Position numbers and translations under genes: made by a program. A stretch of 64,000 nucleotides of DNA from NCBI RefSeq assembly GCF_042453785.1, contig NC_091667.1:34402001-34466000 (forward strand), read 5' to 3'. Position 1 is the stretch's first letter; each line of letters begins with the position of its first letter. Below are positions 1-9,731 of this stretch, one piece after another. Source of the stretch: Malus domestica (Eukaryota > Streptophyta > Magnoliopsida > Rosales > Rosaceae). The notes beneath the pieces were generated by a model. That model saw only the letters and a list, made by a program, of their open reading frames with translations. It was not told the DNA's origin and made no database searches.

Positions 1-59
1 GGCGGTTTACGACATGGGTTTGCAAACATGCAGATGCGGACTGGCTCCGTTAGGTGGAC

Positions 60-205
60 TGGTAGGCATGCAAACTTGACTTAACTTGACTGAATTGGAC
101 TTGACTTGACTTGACTTGACTTGGCGAACTTGCAAACGGGCGAACTTGCGAACTTGACTTGACTGGCAAACTTGACTTGATTGGCAAACTGGCAAACTTG
201 ACTTG
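60..205. repeat. Degenerate CTTGA / CTTGCAAAC minisatellite
   Basis: Runs of ACTTG units, some alternating with GGCAAACTTG-type units, fill this stretch. It lies inside the leader of the left-edge LTR element. No coding potential. Confidence 0.7.
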
Positions 206-1106
206 ATTCTTGATTCTTGCTGGCAAACTGATTCTGGTTCCGACTGACTAGAGTTGAGAGTATGGAAAGAACCCGTCACTAAACGGACGAGATTTTCATA
301 TCTCAATTGTAGCAACGAACAAACAAATACAAATACTATCACTCAAGTGGTTACAATTCAAGCACTCGAATAACGGTCACAAAACAATTCCAAATAGGCC
401 AACAACTCGTGTCGACCTAAAAACAAACTTAAACATTTTTTTCTTTTGCCCGTGTGGGCCTAAAGCAACAGCAAACAATTTTTTTCTTTCCTTTCGCTTT
501 TTGCCATTTCTTCTCCTTTTTATTTCATTTTTTTTTTCTTCTCTCCTTCTTCCTTTCTTTCTTCTGTCTGTACGTTCCTTTTTTTTTTCTTCTTCATAAA
601 CAATAATACCAATAAAACAAGCAGCAATCGGGTCAAACTGGTGGTGCAACAGCGACGAGCAAGAATGGGCACCAGTGGGATTTCAAGCAGATACGGTCTG
701 CAATCGAATCTGGGCACACAAGTGTAGGCTGGTTCGACGAAGGTGCGGCTTCGGTGATTCTGGCAACAGGAAGCAGGTCATGTCGTCTGGGCTTGCGGAA
801 GTGGTGCAGCATCGAGTGATCGGGTATGTGCAGGCGTGCAGAGGGTGCGGATGCAGTGCAGGAAACGGTGTGGTGATGCAGCTGGTGTTGGATACGAACA
901 GCAGATGTGCTGGGTTTCTAGTTGCAGACCTGGTACGAAGGCTGATGGCTGGGTGACGATGCAGCGGAAGTGGGGCAGATTCTGGTGGGTCGTCCGAGCA
1001 AACATAATCAATTTTTTTTCTTTTCAAAACTAACACTGAAAACTATTATCAAACAAACAACATGGATACCTATCAAGAACATATTAAATCCCAAAAGATC
1101 AAATCT

Positions 1107-1118
1107 GCTCTGATACCA
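1107..1118 (-). promoter_or_regulatory. Primer-binding site (initiator Met tRNA type)
   Basis: The minus strand reads TGGTATCAGAGC, the standard plant retroelement primer-binding site, three bases inside the LTR end at 1122. It fixes the orientation of the left-edge element. Confidence 0.8.
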
Positions 1119-1121
1119 AGT

Positions 1122-1340
1122 TGAATATCACAGTGCGCAACGAAAGAGATTAACAAAATAATAGGAATATTATTAAACGAACGAGAATGCCGGAACGGTT
1201 ACAAAACCCTAAGAGGTTACATTGTGACTAGCTTGATTTCTAATGAATAACAAAGCACTCTATTTATAATAAACTAACCCTAACCCTAATGCTAACAGGC
1301 TAGGCCCAAACTAAACTTATAAGAAAACCCAAACAATATA
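1122..1340 (-). mobile_element. 5' LTR of left-edge retroelement, inner part
   Basis: On the minus strand the LTR ends in ...ATTCA next to the primer-binding site. The LTR is interrupted at 1340 by a LINE insertion and resumes at 8662-8689, where it begins TGTTGG. The combined length is about 247 bp. It contains a short telomere-like CCCTAA doublet (1273-1289) that is just part of the LTR. Confidence 0.7.
1324..1340. repeat. 17-bp target-site duplication of LINE, right copy at 8645-8661
   Basis: The 17-mer AAAACCCAAACAATATA occurs here and again at 8645-8661, exactly flanking the LINE block 1341-8644. Long direct duplications like this are the signature of target-primed reverse transcription. 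Confidence 0.9.
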
Positions 1341-1950
1341 CAACAACAACAAAGCCTTTTCCCACTAAGTGGGGTCGGCTATATGAATCCTAGAACGCCA
1401 TTGCGCTCGGTTTTGTGTCATGTCCTCCGTTAGATCCAAGTACTCTAAGTCTTTTCTTAAGGTCTCTTCCAAAGTTTTCCTAGGTCTTCCTTTACCCCTT
1501 CGGCCATGAACCTCTGTCTCGTAGTCACATCTTCGAACCGAAACGTCAGTAAGCCTTCTTTGCACATGTCCAAACCACCATAACCGATTTTCTCTCATCT
1601 TTCCTTCAATTTCGGCTACTCCAACTTTACCTCAGATATCCTCATTCCCAATCTAATCCTTTCTCATGTGCCCACACATCCCACGAAGCATCCTCATCTC
1701 CGCTACACCCATTTTGTGTACGTGTTGATGCTTCACCGCCCAACATTCTGTGCCATACAGCATCGCTGGCCTTATTGTCGTCCTATAAAATTTTCCCTTG
1801 AGCTTTAGTGGCCTACGACGGTCACACAACACGCCGGATGCACTCTTCCACTTCATCCATCCAGCTTGTATTCTATGGTTAAGATCTTCATCTAATTCTC
1901 CGTTCTTTGGCAAGATAGATCCTAGGTAGCGAAAACGGTCGCTTTTTGTG
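1341..1950 (-). pseudogene. RTE-type LINE 3' end, copy 1 (C-terminal RT region and CAA/TTG tail)
   Basis: On the minus strand this encodes the C-terminal region of an RTE-like LINE protein (…[12 protein letters not shown]…, …WFGHVQRR…, …HIADPT stop) followed by a (TTG)n tail at 1341-1352, typical of RTE-type LINEs. Two in-frame stops (AAG GAT TAG, and ATC TGA) separate the two readable pieces at 1653-1950 and 1365-1598. The sequence aligns over about 580 bp with the 3' part of the larger LINE copy starting near 5378. Homology breaks at about 1945, where an unrelated element begins. Confidence 0.8.
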
Positions 1951-2370
1951 ATCTTCGCTAGATTGCTCCGGTCATTAGTGTGGATAAGTATATAAATGGA
2001 TAGAGACAGGAAAGCAAACACAAGATGTACGTGGTTCACCCAGATTAGCTACGTCCACGGAATATAGGAGTTCTCATTAATTGTGAAGGGTTTACACAAG
2101 TACATAGGTTCAAGCTCTCCTTTAGTGAGTACAAGTGAATGATTTAGTACAAATGACATTAGGAAATATTGTGGGAGAATGATCTCGTAATCACGAAACT
2201 TCTAAGTACCGAAGTGTGGTATCGTCTTCACTTGCCTTATCCGTCTCATAGGTAGATGTGACATCTTTTCTGGAAGTACTCTTCCTCCATCCAGGGGTGG
2301 TATCTTTAACTGGTGGAGATGCACAAGGTAATGTATCAATTTCACTTGAAGCTTACTTGTAGTTTCAAGC

Positions 2371-3060
2371 TTGGTCAAGTGCGATACAAACCATGTAGTA
2401 GGAGTCCCCCAAGTCGCCGAGCTAGGGGATCTGCTGAAAGAGGTGACAGACAAGGTAAGCAATCAGAGTTCCAAGCAATTAGTCCCAGATCAGAAGTTTG
2501 ATTTCGAGTTCCGGCTGATTGTTCTCATTATGCCTATCTTGCAGGCAGCATAAAGGATAAAGAGAAGAAAAATGAGAAGAGATGATATGAGATACTTTTG
2601 CTTTTGAAGAAGTAAATTTCCATAGGCTTATTCTTGAACTGGGCTGGAGGGTTTTCTGGTTTCCTCCAGAGTATAAGGCCGACTGAAGAATTTGAGGGTC
2701 AAAACAAGTCCATCAAATCTAGAGTACGTTTGACCCTGCTGATATGAGATACTTTTGCTTTTGACAAAGTAATGGATATATCGGCACGTGTGCTGTTACG
2801 CTTGTCTCCATATGCTTCCTTGTATCCTTCTCACTTGCCCTATCTATTCCTCAGGCAGATGCGGTATCTTCCCTGGAAGCATAAGATGTTGCAGATGAGT
2901 ACTCGAGAGCAATGCCAGGTAAGTAATCAGGTAAGGGGTTCCAGGCAGTCAGTTCCTGACTGGAAGCTTGATTCCAAGTGCTGACTGATTGCTCTCTTTC
3001 TCCTTGTCTTGCAGGTAAGAACAAGGCTAAAGGAAAAGACAGGGAAAAAGCATGATATGG
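2371..3060 (+). repeat. Two diverged cassettes with GT…AG intron-like cores
   Basis: Cassette 1 has a GTAAG donor-like site at 2456 and a CTTGCAG acceptor-like site ending at 2544. Cassette 2 has GTAAG at 2919 and CTTGCAG ending at 3014. Each is followed by a purine-rich stretch and a 'GATATGAGATACTTTTGC' type string (near 2583, 2740, 3055 and 3085). The cassettes are clearly related by duplication. Whether they are spliced is unknown. Confidence 0.55.
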
Positions 3061-3426
3061 GATACTCTTGCTTTTAACCCTGATGATATGAGATATTCTT
3101 GCTCTGGTATAGCTTGTTTGCAGAGGTATTATCGGGGGGAAAGAAAGCTGAATATTTCGAAAGGCTTCGTTGGGAGTGCCCTCTCAGATATGAGAAAGGG
3201 TTGAGCATTTTTGCAGGTCTGCCTGTCCGTTGGGGATGGAGGTCGACATATATAGGAGTCTCCCTAACAAGTAGTAATGATATTCCTTTACCCTGCTTGG
3301 TCATAACACTGTAGTGGGAGCTGCCAGCTTCACATGTTTTAACTCTGTCAGAGCACTTTGAAAAAGTGGTCTGTGGTATCTGGAAATCTGATGTTGCGTG
3401 TGAAGATTACAGACAAGCTTTATCCA

Positions 3427-3690
3427 AGGAGATCTGGCTCTCGAAGTTGAGAAAGTGGTGCCTCTTCGGTTTTCGAACAAGCAATCCTGTCGGGGATCTG
3501 GCTCTCGAGATTCGGAGAACGATGCCTCTTCGATTTTTGAGAAAGCAATCATGCTGGAGGTCTGGCTCTCGAGATTCGGAGAGCGGTGTCTTTTCGATTT
3601 TTGAGAAAGTAATCATGTTGGGAGTCTGGCTCTCGAGATTCGGAGGGCGGTGCCTCTTCGATTTTGGAGCAAGTAATCTTGTTGGGAGTG
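3427..3690 (+). repeat. Four tandem ~64-bp repeats
   Basis: Units begin with (G)TCTGGCTCTCGA and continue through …GGTGCCTCTTCG… to …AATC(A/T)TG(C/T)TGG. Four diverged copies run head to tail. Each unit ends one base out of codon phase, so the frame changes between copies and a coding role is unlikely. Confidence 0.8.
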
Positions 3691-4126
3691 TTTTCTCGAA
3701 TGTGAGTAAAGGTTGGGCATGTTTGCTAGTCTACCTTGCCACGGAGCATAGAGGTTGACACACAGGGACTTTCCAATTATCCAGCAGTGGTACTGTTCCT
3801 TTACCCTTGTGGGTAATAATATGGTAGCTAGACCTTCAAAATTTATGTGTCTAAACTTTGTTAGTGCTGTTTCTTTGCTATTCTTTTACCCTTCTTGGTC
3901 AGAGCGATGTAGTGGGAGCTGCAAGCTTCACGTGTCTCAACTTTGTCAGAGAACTTTGGCAAAGTTATCTGTGGTACCCATGAGCTAATGTTGAGTGTGG
4001 AAAGTGGGTGATTGAACAGTAAGATTCATGTGCTTTCTACTTCACCAGAAATCTTCAACAGAATGCCCGTAATTTTCGCAAAGCTGAGTGTGCGTGTGAC
4101 AGGTGCTGACAAGGCTGAACAAGTAG

Positions 4127-4306
4127 GTGCCTCTTCGATTTCTGAGATCGGCCCTCGTGGTCTCTGAGCAGCCCAGCTTTTGAGAAAGCAAGCGCCTCTT
4201 CGATTTCTGAGATCGGCCTTTGTTGTCTTTGAGCAGCCCAGCTTTTGAGAAAGCAAACGCCTCTTCGATTTCTGAGCAGGCGCCTCTTCGATTTCTGAAG
4301 CTCCGT
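4127..4306 (+). repeat. Tandem ~65-bp repeats, two full and two partial
   Basis: The unit starts GCCTCTTCGATTTCTGAG and includes …GAGCAGCCCAGCTTTTGAG…. Two full copies are followed by two truncated starts. It shares GCCTCTTCGATTT with the upstream 64-bp repeat, so both arrays derive from a common unit. Confidence 0.8.
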
Positions 4307-4437
4307 CGAGTGCAGATTTTTATAGAGGCTAGCATTAAGTTCCAAAGCACACTTGAATCTCCACCAGTAGAAGCTTCATTCTTGCACTTCTAAGATCTTG
4401 ATTTGTCCGACCTATTCTCTCTTCAACACCTTTGAAA

Positions 4438-5112
4438 ATGTCTGGCCCCTCCGACCGTTGTTTTGACTTGAACCTTGTTGAAGAGGCAACCACGCCTTCT
4501 CCAGACAACATATGGCGCCCATCCTTCGTCTCCCCTACTGGTCCTCTTACCGTTGGGGATTCCGTGATGAAGAATGATATGACCGCTACGGTGGTGGCCA
4601 GGAACCTTCTCACTCCCAAAGATAACAGACTACTTTCCAAACGGTCTGATGAGTTGGCTGTTAAGGATTCTCTGGCTCTCAGTGTTCAGTGTGCAGGTTC
4701 TGTGTCTAATATGGCCCAACGCCTATTTCCTCGAACCCGTCAAGTTGAATCATTGGCGGCTGAAGTGATGAGTCTCAAACAGAAGATTAGAGGGCTCAAG
4801 CATGAGAATAAACAGTTGCACCGACTCGCACATGACTATGCTACAAACATGAAGAGGAAGCTTGACCAGATGAAGGAATCTGATGGTCAGGTTTTACTTG
4901 ATCATCAGAGGTTTGTGGGTTTGTTCCAAAGGCATTTATTGTCTTCGTCTTCTGGGGCTGTACCGCGTAATGAAGCTCCAAATGATCAACCTCTGATGCC
5001 TCATCCTTCTAGGGTTCTGTCCAGTACTGAGGCTCCAAATGATCCCTCTCTGGTGCCTTCTCTTTCTGGGGCTCTACCGACAGCTGAGACTTCTCCTAAG
5101 CAACCTTCGTGA
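4438..5112 (+). CDS. 224-aa coiled-coil protein of a repetitive element, function unknown
   Basis: The frame is open from ATG at 4438 (MSGPSDRCFDLN) to TGA at 5110-5112. Residues ~95-150 are rich in heptad-like Leu/Lys/Glu (…EVMSLKQKIRGLKHENKQL…), which predicts a coiled coil. The C-terminal third is Ser/Pro-rich and holds three imperfect copies of an EAPND…LMP/LVP…SGAL motif. No protease, RT, integrase or zinc knuckle is visible. It sits in a high-copy-looking element downstream of tandem repeats, between two LINE 3' ends on the opposite strand. It could be a gag-like protein of a non-autonomous element or a captured host exon; I cannot decide. The intact frame suggests recent activity or selection. 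Confidence 0.6.
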   Translation: MSGPSDRCFDLNLVEEATTPSPDNIWRPSFVSPTGPLTVGDSVMKNDMTATVVARNLLTPKDNRLLSKRSDELAVKDSLALSVQCAGSVSNMAQRLFPRTRQVESLAAEVMSLKQKIRGLKHENKQLHRLAHDYATNMKRKLDQMKESDGQVLLDHQRFVGLFQRHLLSSSSGAVPRNEAPNDQPLMPHPSRVLSSTEAPNDPSLVPSLSGALPTAETSPKQPS

Positions 5113-5371
5113 AGGTTCCCTCTTGTTTGTTTATTTTGACTCATGTATATGTACATATTTGTAACTTATCGGGGATATCAATAAATAAGTTTTGCTTCAT
5201 TTCAACGTAATGTGTTAAATACACCAAAGCCTTCTTCGCTAAGTTCTTTGAATTTTTCTTTTGTTGAAGCTTGTATGTTGAAGCTTTGTGAGTGGAGCAT
5301 GTAAGTTGAGGTAGTGTTCCCTTAATTTCCCAAGTGAGGAAAACTTCTCGGTTGGAGACTTGGAAAATCCA

Positions 5372-8300
5372 AGTCACTGAGTGGGGTCGGCTATATGAAT
5401 CTTAGAACGCCATTGTGCTCGGTCATGTGTTATGTCCTCCGTTAGATCCAAGTACTCTAAGTCTTTTCTTAGAGTCTCTTCCAAAGTTTCCTAGGTCTTC
5501 CTCTACCCCTTTGGCCCTGAACCTCTGTCCCATAGTCGCATCTTCTAATCGGAGCGTCAGTAGGCCTTCTTTGCACATGTCCAAACCACCGTAACCGATT
5601 TTCTCTCATCTTTCCTTCAATTTCGGCTACTCCTACTTTACTCCGGATATCCTCATTCCTAATCTTGTCCTTTCTCGTGTGCCCACACATCCAACGAAGC
5701 ATCCTCATCTCCGCTACACCCATTTTGTGTACATGTTGATGCTTCACCGCCCAACATTCTGTGCCATACAGCATCGCCGACCTTATTGTCGTCCTATAAA
5801 ATTTTCCCTTGAGCTTCAGTGGCATACGGCGGTCACACAACACGCCGGATGCACTCTTCCACTTCATCCATCCAGCTTGTATTCTATGGTTGAGATCTTC
5901 ATCTAATTCTCCGTTCTTTTGCAAGATAGATCCTAGGTGACAAAAACGGTCGCTCTTTGGTATTTCTTGATCTCTGATCCTCACCCCTAACTCGTTTTGG
6001 CCTCTATTTGCACTGAACTTGCACTTCATATATTCTGTCTTTGATCGGCTTAGGTGAAGACCTTTAGATTCCAACACTTCTCTCCAAAGGTTAAGCTTTG
6101 CATTTACCCTTTCCTGAGTTTCATCTATCAACACTATATCGTCTGCGAAAAGCATACACCAAGGAATATCATCTTGAATATGTCATGTTAACTCATCCAT
6201 TACCAACGCAAAAAGGTAAGGACTTAAGGATGAGCCTTGATGTAATCCTACAGTTATGGGAAAGCTTTCGGTTTGTCCTTCATGAGTTCTTACGACAGTC
6301 TTTGCTCCTTTATACATATTCTTTATAGCTTGGATATATGTTACTCGTACTCCTTTCTTCTCTAAAATCCTCCAAAGAATGTCTCTTGGGACCCTATCAT
6401 ACGTTTTTTCCAAATCTATAAAGACCATGTGTAAATCCTTTTTCCCATCTCTATATCTTTCCATCAATCTTCGTAAGAGATAGATTGCCTCCATGGTTGA
6501 GCGCCTTGGCATGAACCCGAATTGGTTATCCGAAACCCGTGTCTCTTGCCTCAATCTATGCTCAATGACTCTCTCCCAGAGCTTCATTGTATGACTCATT
6601 AGCTTAATACCCCTATAGTTCATGCAATTTTGTACGTCGCCCTTATTCTTGTAGATAGGCACCAAAATGCTCATTCGCCACTCATTTGGTATCTTCTTCG
6701 TTTTCAAAATCCTATTGAAAAGGTCAGTGAGCCATGTTATACCTGTCTCTCCCAAAACTTTCCACACTTCGATCGATATATCGTCTGGGCCCACTGTTTT
6801 TCTATGCTTTATCTTCTTCAAAGCTACAACCACTTCTTCCTTCCGGATTCGACAATAAAATGAGTAGTTTCTACACTCTTCTGAGTTACTCAACTCCCCT
6901 AAAGAAGCACTCCTTTCATGTCCTTCATTGAAAAGATTATGAAAATAACCTCTCCATCTATCTTTGACCGCGTTCTCTGTAGCAAGAACCTTTCCATCCT
7001 CATCCTTGATGCACCTCACTTGGTTTAGGTCCCTTGTCTTCTTTTCCCTTGCTCTAGCTAGTTTATAGATATCCAACTCTCCTTCTGTGGTATCTAGTCG
7101 CTTATACATATCATCATAAGCCGCTAACTTAGCTTCTTTCACAGCTTTCTTCGCCTCTTGCTTCGCTTTTCTATACCTTTCACCATTTTCATCGGTCCTA
7201 TCCTTGTATAAGGCTTTATAACATTCCTTCTTAGCCTTCACCTTTGTTTGTACCTCCTCATTCCACCACCAAGATTCCTTTTGGTGTGGAGCAAAGCCCT
7301 TGGACTCTCCTAATACCTCTTTTGCTACTTTTCGGATACAACTAGCCATGGAATCCCACCTTTGGCTAGCTTCCCCTTCTCTATCCCACACACACTGGGT
7401 GATTACTTTCTCTTTGAAAATGGCTTGTTTTTCTTCTTTTAGATTCCACCATCTAGTCCTTGGGCACTTCCAAGTCTTGTTCTTTTTTCTCACTCTTTTT
7501 ATATGTACATCCATCACCAACAAGCGATGTTGATTAGCCAAGCTCTCTCCCGGTATAACTTTGCAATCCTTACAAGTTATACGATCCCCTTTCCTCATTA
7601 GAAGAAAATCTATTTGTGTTTTTGACGACCCACTCTTGTAGGTGATCACATGTTCTTCTCTCTTCTTAAAGAAGGTGTTGGCTAAGAAGAGATCATATGC
7701 CATTGCAAAATCCAAGATAGCTTCCCCATCCTCGTTTCTCTCCCCAAAACCATGGCCACCATGAAAACCTCCATAGTTGCCTGTCTCCCTGCCCACGTGT
7801 CCATTTAAATCTCCTCCTATAAATAACTTCTCCGTCTGAGCAATTCCTTGCACCAAGTCTCCAAGGTCTTCCCAAAATTTCTCCTTCGAACTCGTATCCA
7901 ACCCTACTTGAGGTGCGTACGCACTAATCACATTGATAAGTTCTTGTCCTATTACAATCTTGATTGCCATGATTCTATCTCCTACCCTCTTGACATCTAC
8001 AACATCTTGTGTCAAGGTCTTGTCCACGATGATGCCAACACCGTTTCTCGTTCTATTTGTGCCCGAATACCAAAGTTTAAACCCTGAGTTTTCTAGATCC
8101 TTTCCCTTACGACCAACCCACTTAGTTTCTTGTAGGCACATAATATTTATCCTTCTCCTCACCATAACTTCCACTACTTCCATAGATTTTCCCGTTAAGG
8201 TTCTTATATTCCACGTTCCTAAATGCATTTTGCTCTCTTGAACTCTACCATTCTGTCCTAGCTTCTTCACCCTCCCCCGTCTAATAGGATCAAAGTACTT

Positions 8301-8644
8301 CTTTTGTGTGTCCCGTGTAAAGTTAATAGGAGCATATGCTCCCAAATAACTTTAAGTGGAGTCGTTCGAAAAGAAGTTTCTATGGCCCCCTTGCTCATTT
8401 AACACTGCATCCGGGTGCCGATGGAGATACAGCGACCCTTGCTCACTTATCACTGTGCTCGAGCCACACAGCGCGCCACTTACGGGTGACGCCCTAGCTT
8501 TAGCGCAATTTCGTTCTGGATTCATTTTCATAAGGATTCGACGTAACCATGGAGTGCCGGCTGTCGACTACCTGACGCCCTCCCCCTCCTCCTTTATCCG
8601 GGCTTGGGACCGGCAATGTAAGATAAACTTACATAGGCGGAGTT
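5372..8644 (-). mobile_element. RTE-type LINE, copy 2, with full 5' end
   Basis: This copy has a complete EEP endonuclease–RT protein region and a GC-rich 5' leader ending at 8644, directly beside the 17-bp target duplication (8645-8661). Its own 3' tail is missing: it starts in …CACTGAGTGGGG at about 5376 without the TTCCCA and (CAA)n seen at 1341-1364. Together with copy 1 and the element between them, it forms one block bounded by a single target duplication. Confidence 0.8.
5469..8228 (-). pseudogene. RTE LINE endonuclease–reverse transcriptase, one stop and one frameshift
   Basis: From ATG at 8228 ([14 protein letters not shown]) the minus frame encodes an EEP endonuclease: LGTWN, CLQETKW, GGDLNGH, the TQIDFLL and HRLLVMD motifs. 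A linker is followed by a reverse transcriptase ([35 protein letters not shown]). An in-frame TGA at about 6180-6182 interrupts …VMDELT | [18 protein letters not shown] is the likely ancestral codon, a CpG decay. The frame then continues to 5469, where a 1-bp deletion in GTTTCC (GTTTTCC in copy 1) near 5491 shifts it out of the conserved C terminus. Otherwise the catalytic motifs are present, so this is a recently dead copy. Confidence 0.85.
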
Positions 8645-8661
8645 AAAACCCAAACAATATA

Positions 8662-8689
8662 ATACCTAAAATGCTAATATATTCCAACA
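8662..8689 (-). mobile_element. Outer end of the left-edge element's 5' LTR
   Basis: On the minus strand the LTR starts TGTTGGAATATATT at 8689 and continues past the LINE insertion at 1340. Immediately outside it (from 8690) is HRGP-gene sequence, so this LTR element inserted into the HRGP copy and truncated what is visible of it. Confidence 0.7.
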
Positions 8690-9228
8690 AAACATCCGGA
8701 ACCTAGCCTTGAACCTAGCTCATAACCATCTAGTGTTAATGTTCCAGAACTTAGCCCGGAACCCAGCCCCGCACCATCTGGCGTCAATGATCCAGAACCT
8801 AGCCTTGAACCCCACTTATGATTGGTAAAATGCTCAAATCCATAGAGTTTGGGACCTTCCCCCATGCGAAACTCAAGCATAGGGTGTCTGTCCAGGAACG
8901 GAGAAAATGTTCCTGAATTCGATATTGTTGATCCTGGTGATATGAGATTACCACCTGGACTTCCCGGATATTGTTGGTAAGGCTGGTATTCGTATTGGGA
9001 CAGTGGAAACTTCTGGCTGTTACTACTATTTCTACGTTGTTGGTCCAATGAAGATGACAGAAGTTGAGCAAATGGCACTTCAAGGGATGAAGGTGTAGTC
9101 AGCTGAACGAATTCATGAGGGGGAGTGAATGGAGCAGTAGATGGTTCAGTGTTGAATGTAGAGAATACAGGTGGTGACACTAACTGTGTCTCGTATGCAT
9201 AAGGGCCTATGGAAAACATGGATGCAGG

Positions 9229-9717
9229 TGTTGGATTTATCCAATATAAATCAACCTTAAGTGGTCTACTACATGTAATAGGAATGTAATATTGGAGAAT
9301 AATGTTAATTGTGATTTAATCTCTTAAAGATATTAATTCTATATAAGGTGTCTTATATTGGAAATAGGATTGATGGAATCCTTAATAATATATGATTATG
9401 ATATTTTACTTGAGAGCCAAGAAATGAGAGTTTTAGTTTTCCCTTATGGACGGAATCTAAGACTTTTTGGCTAGTATATAAACACCGGTCCCTGCTAACC
9501 CTAGACACGACAACTAAGGCTTCCCATAGAGCTTTGTCATAAAGCTAGGAGTTTACAGAATAGTTGGTGTTTCTGTTTGTCACGGCAAACATAAAGATTG
9601 GAGTTTTATCGATCACGTCTTGCTTGCATGGCTGCTGCATCTTCGATAACTACCATTGGAATCAGGTCAGTCACTCTTTCGTTTGTGTTTTAATTGTATA
9701 ACCTTATAAGGCTAACA
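9229..9717 (+). repeat. 5' LTR of the 6-kb element
   Basis: Starts TGTTGGATTTATCC and ends AAGGCTAACA. A TATA-like GTATATAAACACC at about 9474 is a plausible Pol II promoter, followed by a leader containing CCTGCTAACCCTAGACACG. Confidence 0.93.
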
Positions 9718-9719
9718 AT

Positions 9720-9731
9720 TGGTATCAGAGC
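9720..9731 (+). promoter_or_regulatory. Primer-binding site of the 6-kb element
   Basis: TGGTATCAGAGC begins two bases after the 5' LTR, complementary to the 3' end of initiator Met tRNA. Confidence 0.9.

Larger units (their letters stand above)
1..1121 (-). mobile_element. Non-coding 5' internal region of an LTR retroelement, cut by window edge
   Basis: Read on the minus strand, this follows an LTR end and a primer-binding site complementary to initiator Met tRNA. It contains a long pyrimidine/purine tract (about 480-600) and a short-unit minisatellite (60-205). No gag or pol domain was recognised; the small ORFs here have biased composition and no recognisable domain. The rest of the element would lie to the left of the window. 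It may be non-autonomous, but that cannot be decided from this part. Confidence 0.5.
1951..5371 (+). mobile_element. Non-autonomous element with coiled-coil ORF, lying between two LINE 3' ends
   Basis: About 3.4 kb of mostly non-coding DNA with an LTR-like start (1978-2190, sharing an ACAAGATGTA…CGTGGTTCACCC motif with the solo LTR at 27254). Then come two related cassettes with splice-like signals (2371-3060), two blocks of ~65-bp tandem repeats, a 224-aa ORF (4438-5112) and a ~260-bp 3' tail. No paired LTR, gag, protease or polymerase is visible. The same family appears familiar from apple, from memory. Its exact ends are uncertain because both sides abut LINE sequence. Confidence 0.5.

Noticed and set aside
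683..1036. 117-codon minus-strand ORF in the left-edge element
   Set aside because: Biased composition, overlapping ORFs in other frames, no domain; it lies in the non-coding leader of an LTR element.
1273..1289. Telomere-like CCCTAA repeats
   Set aside because: Only two units, and they are part of the LTR sequence.
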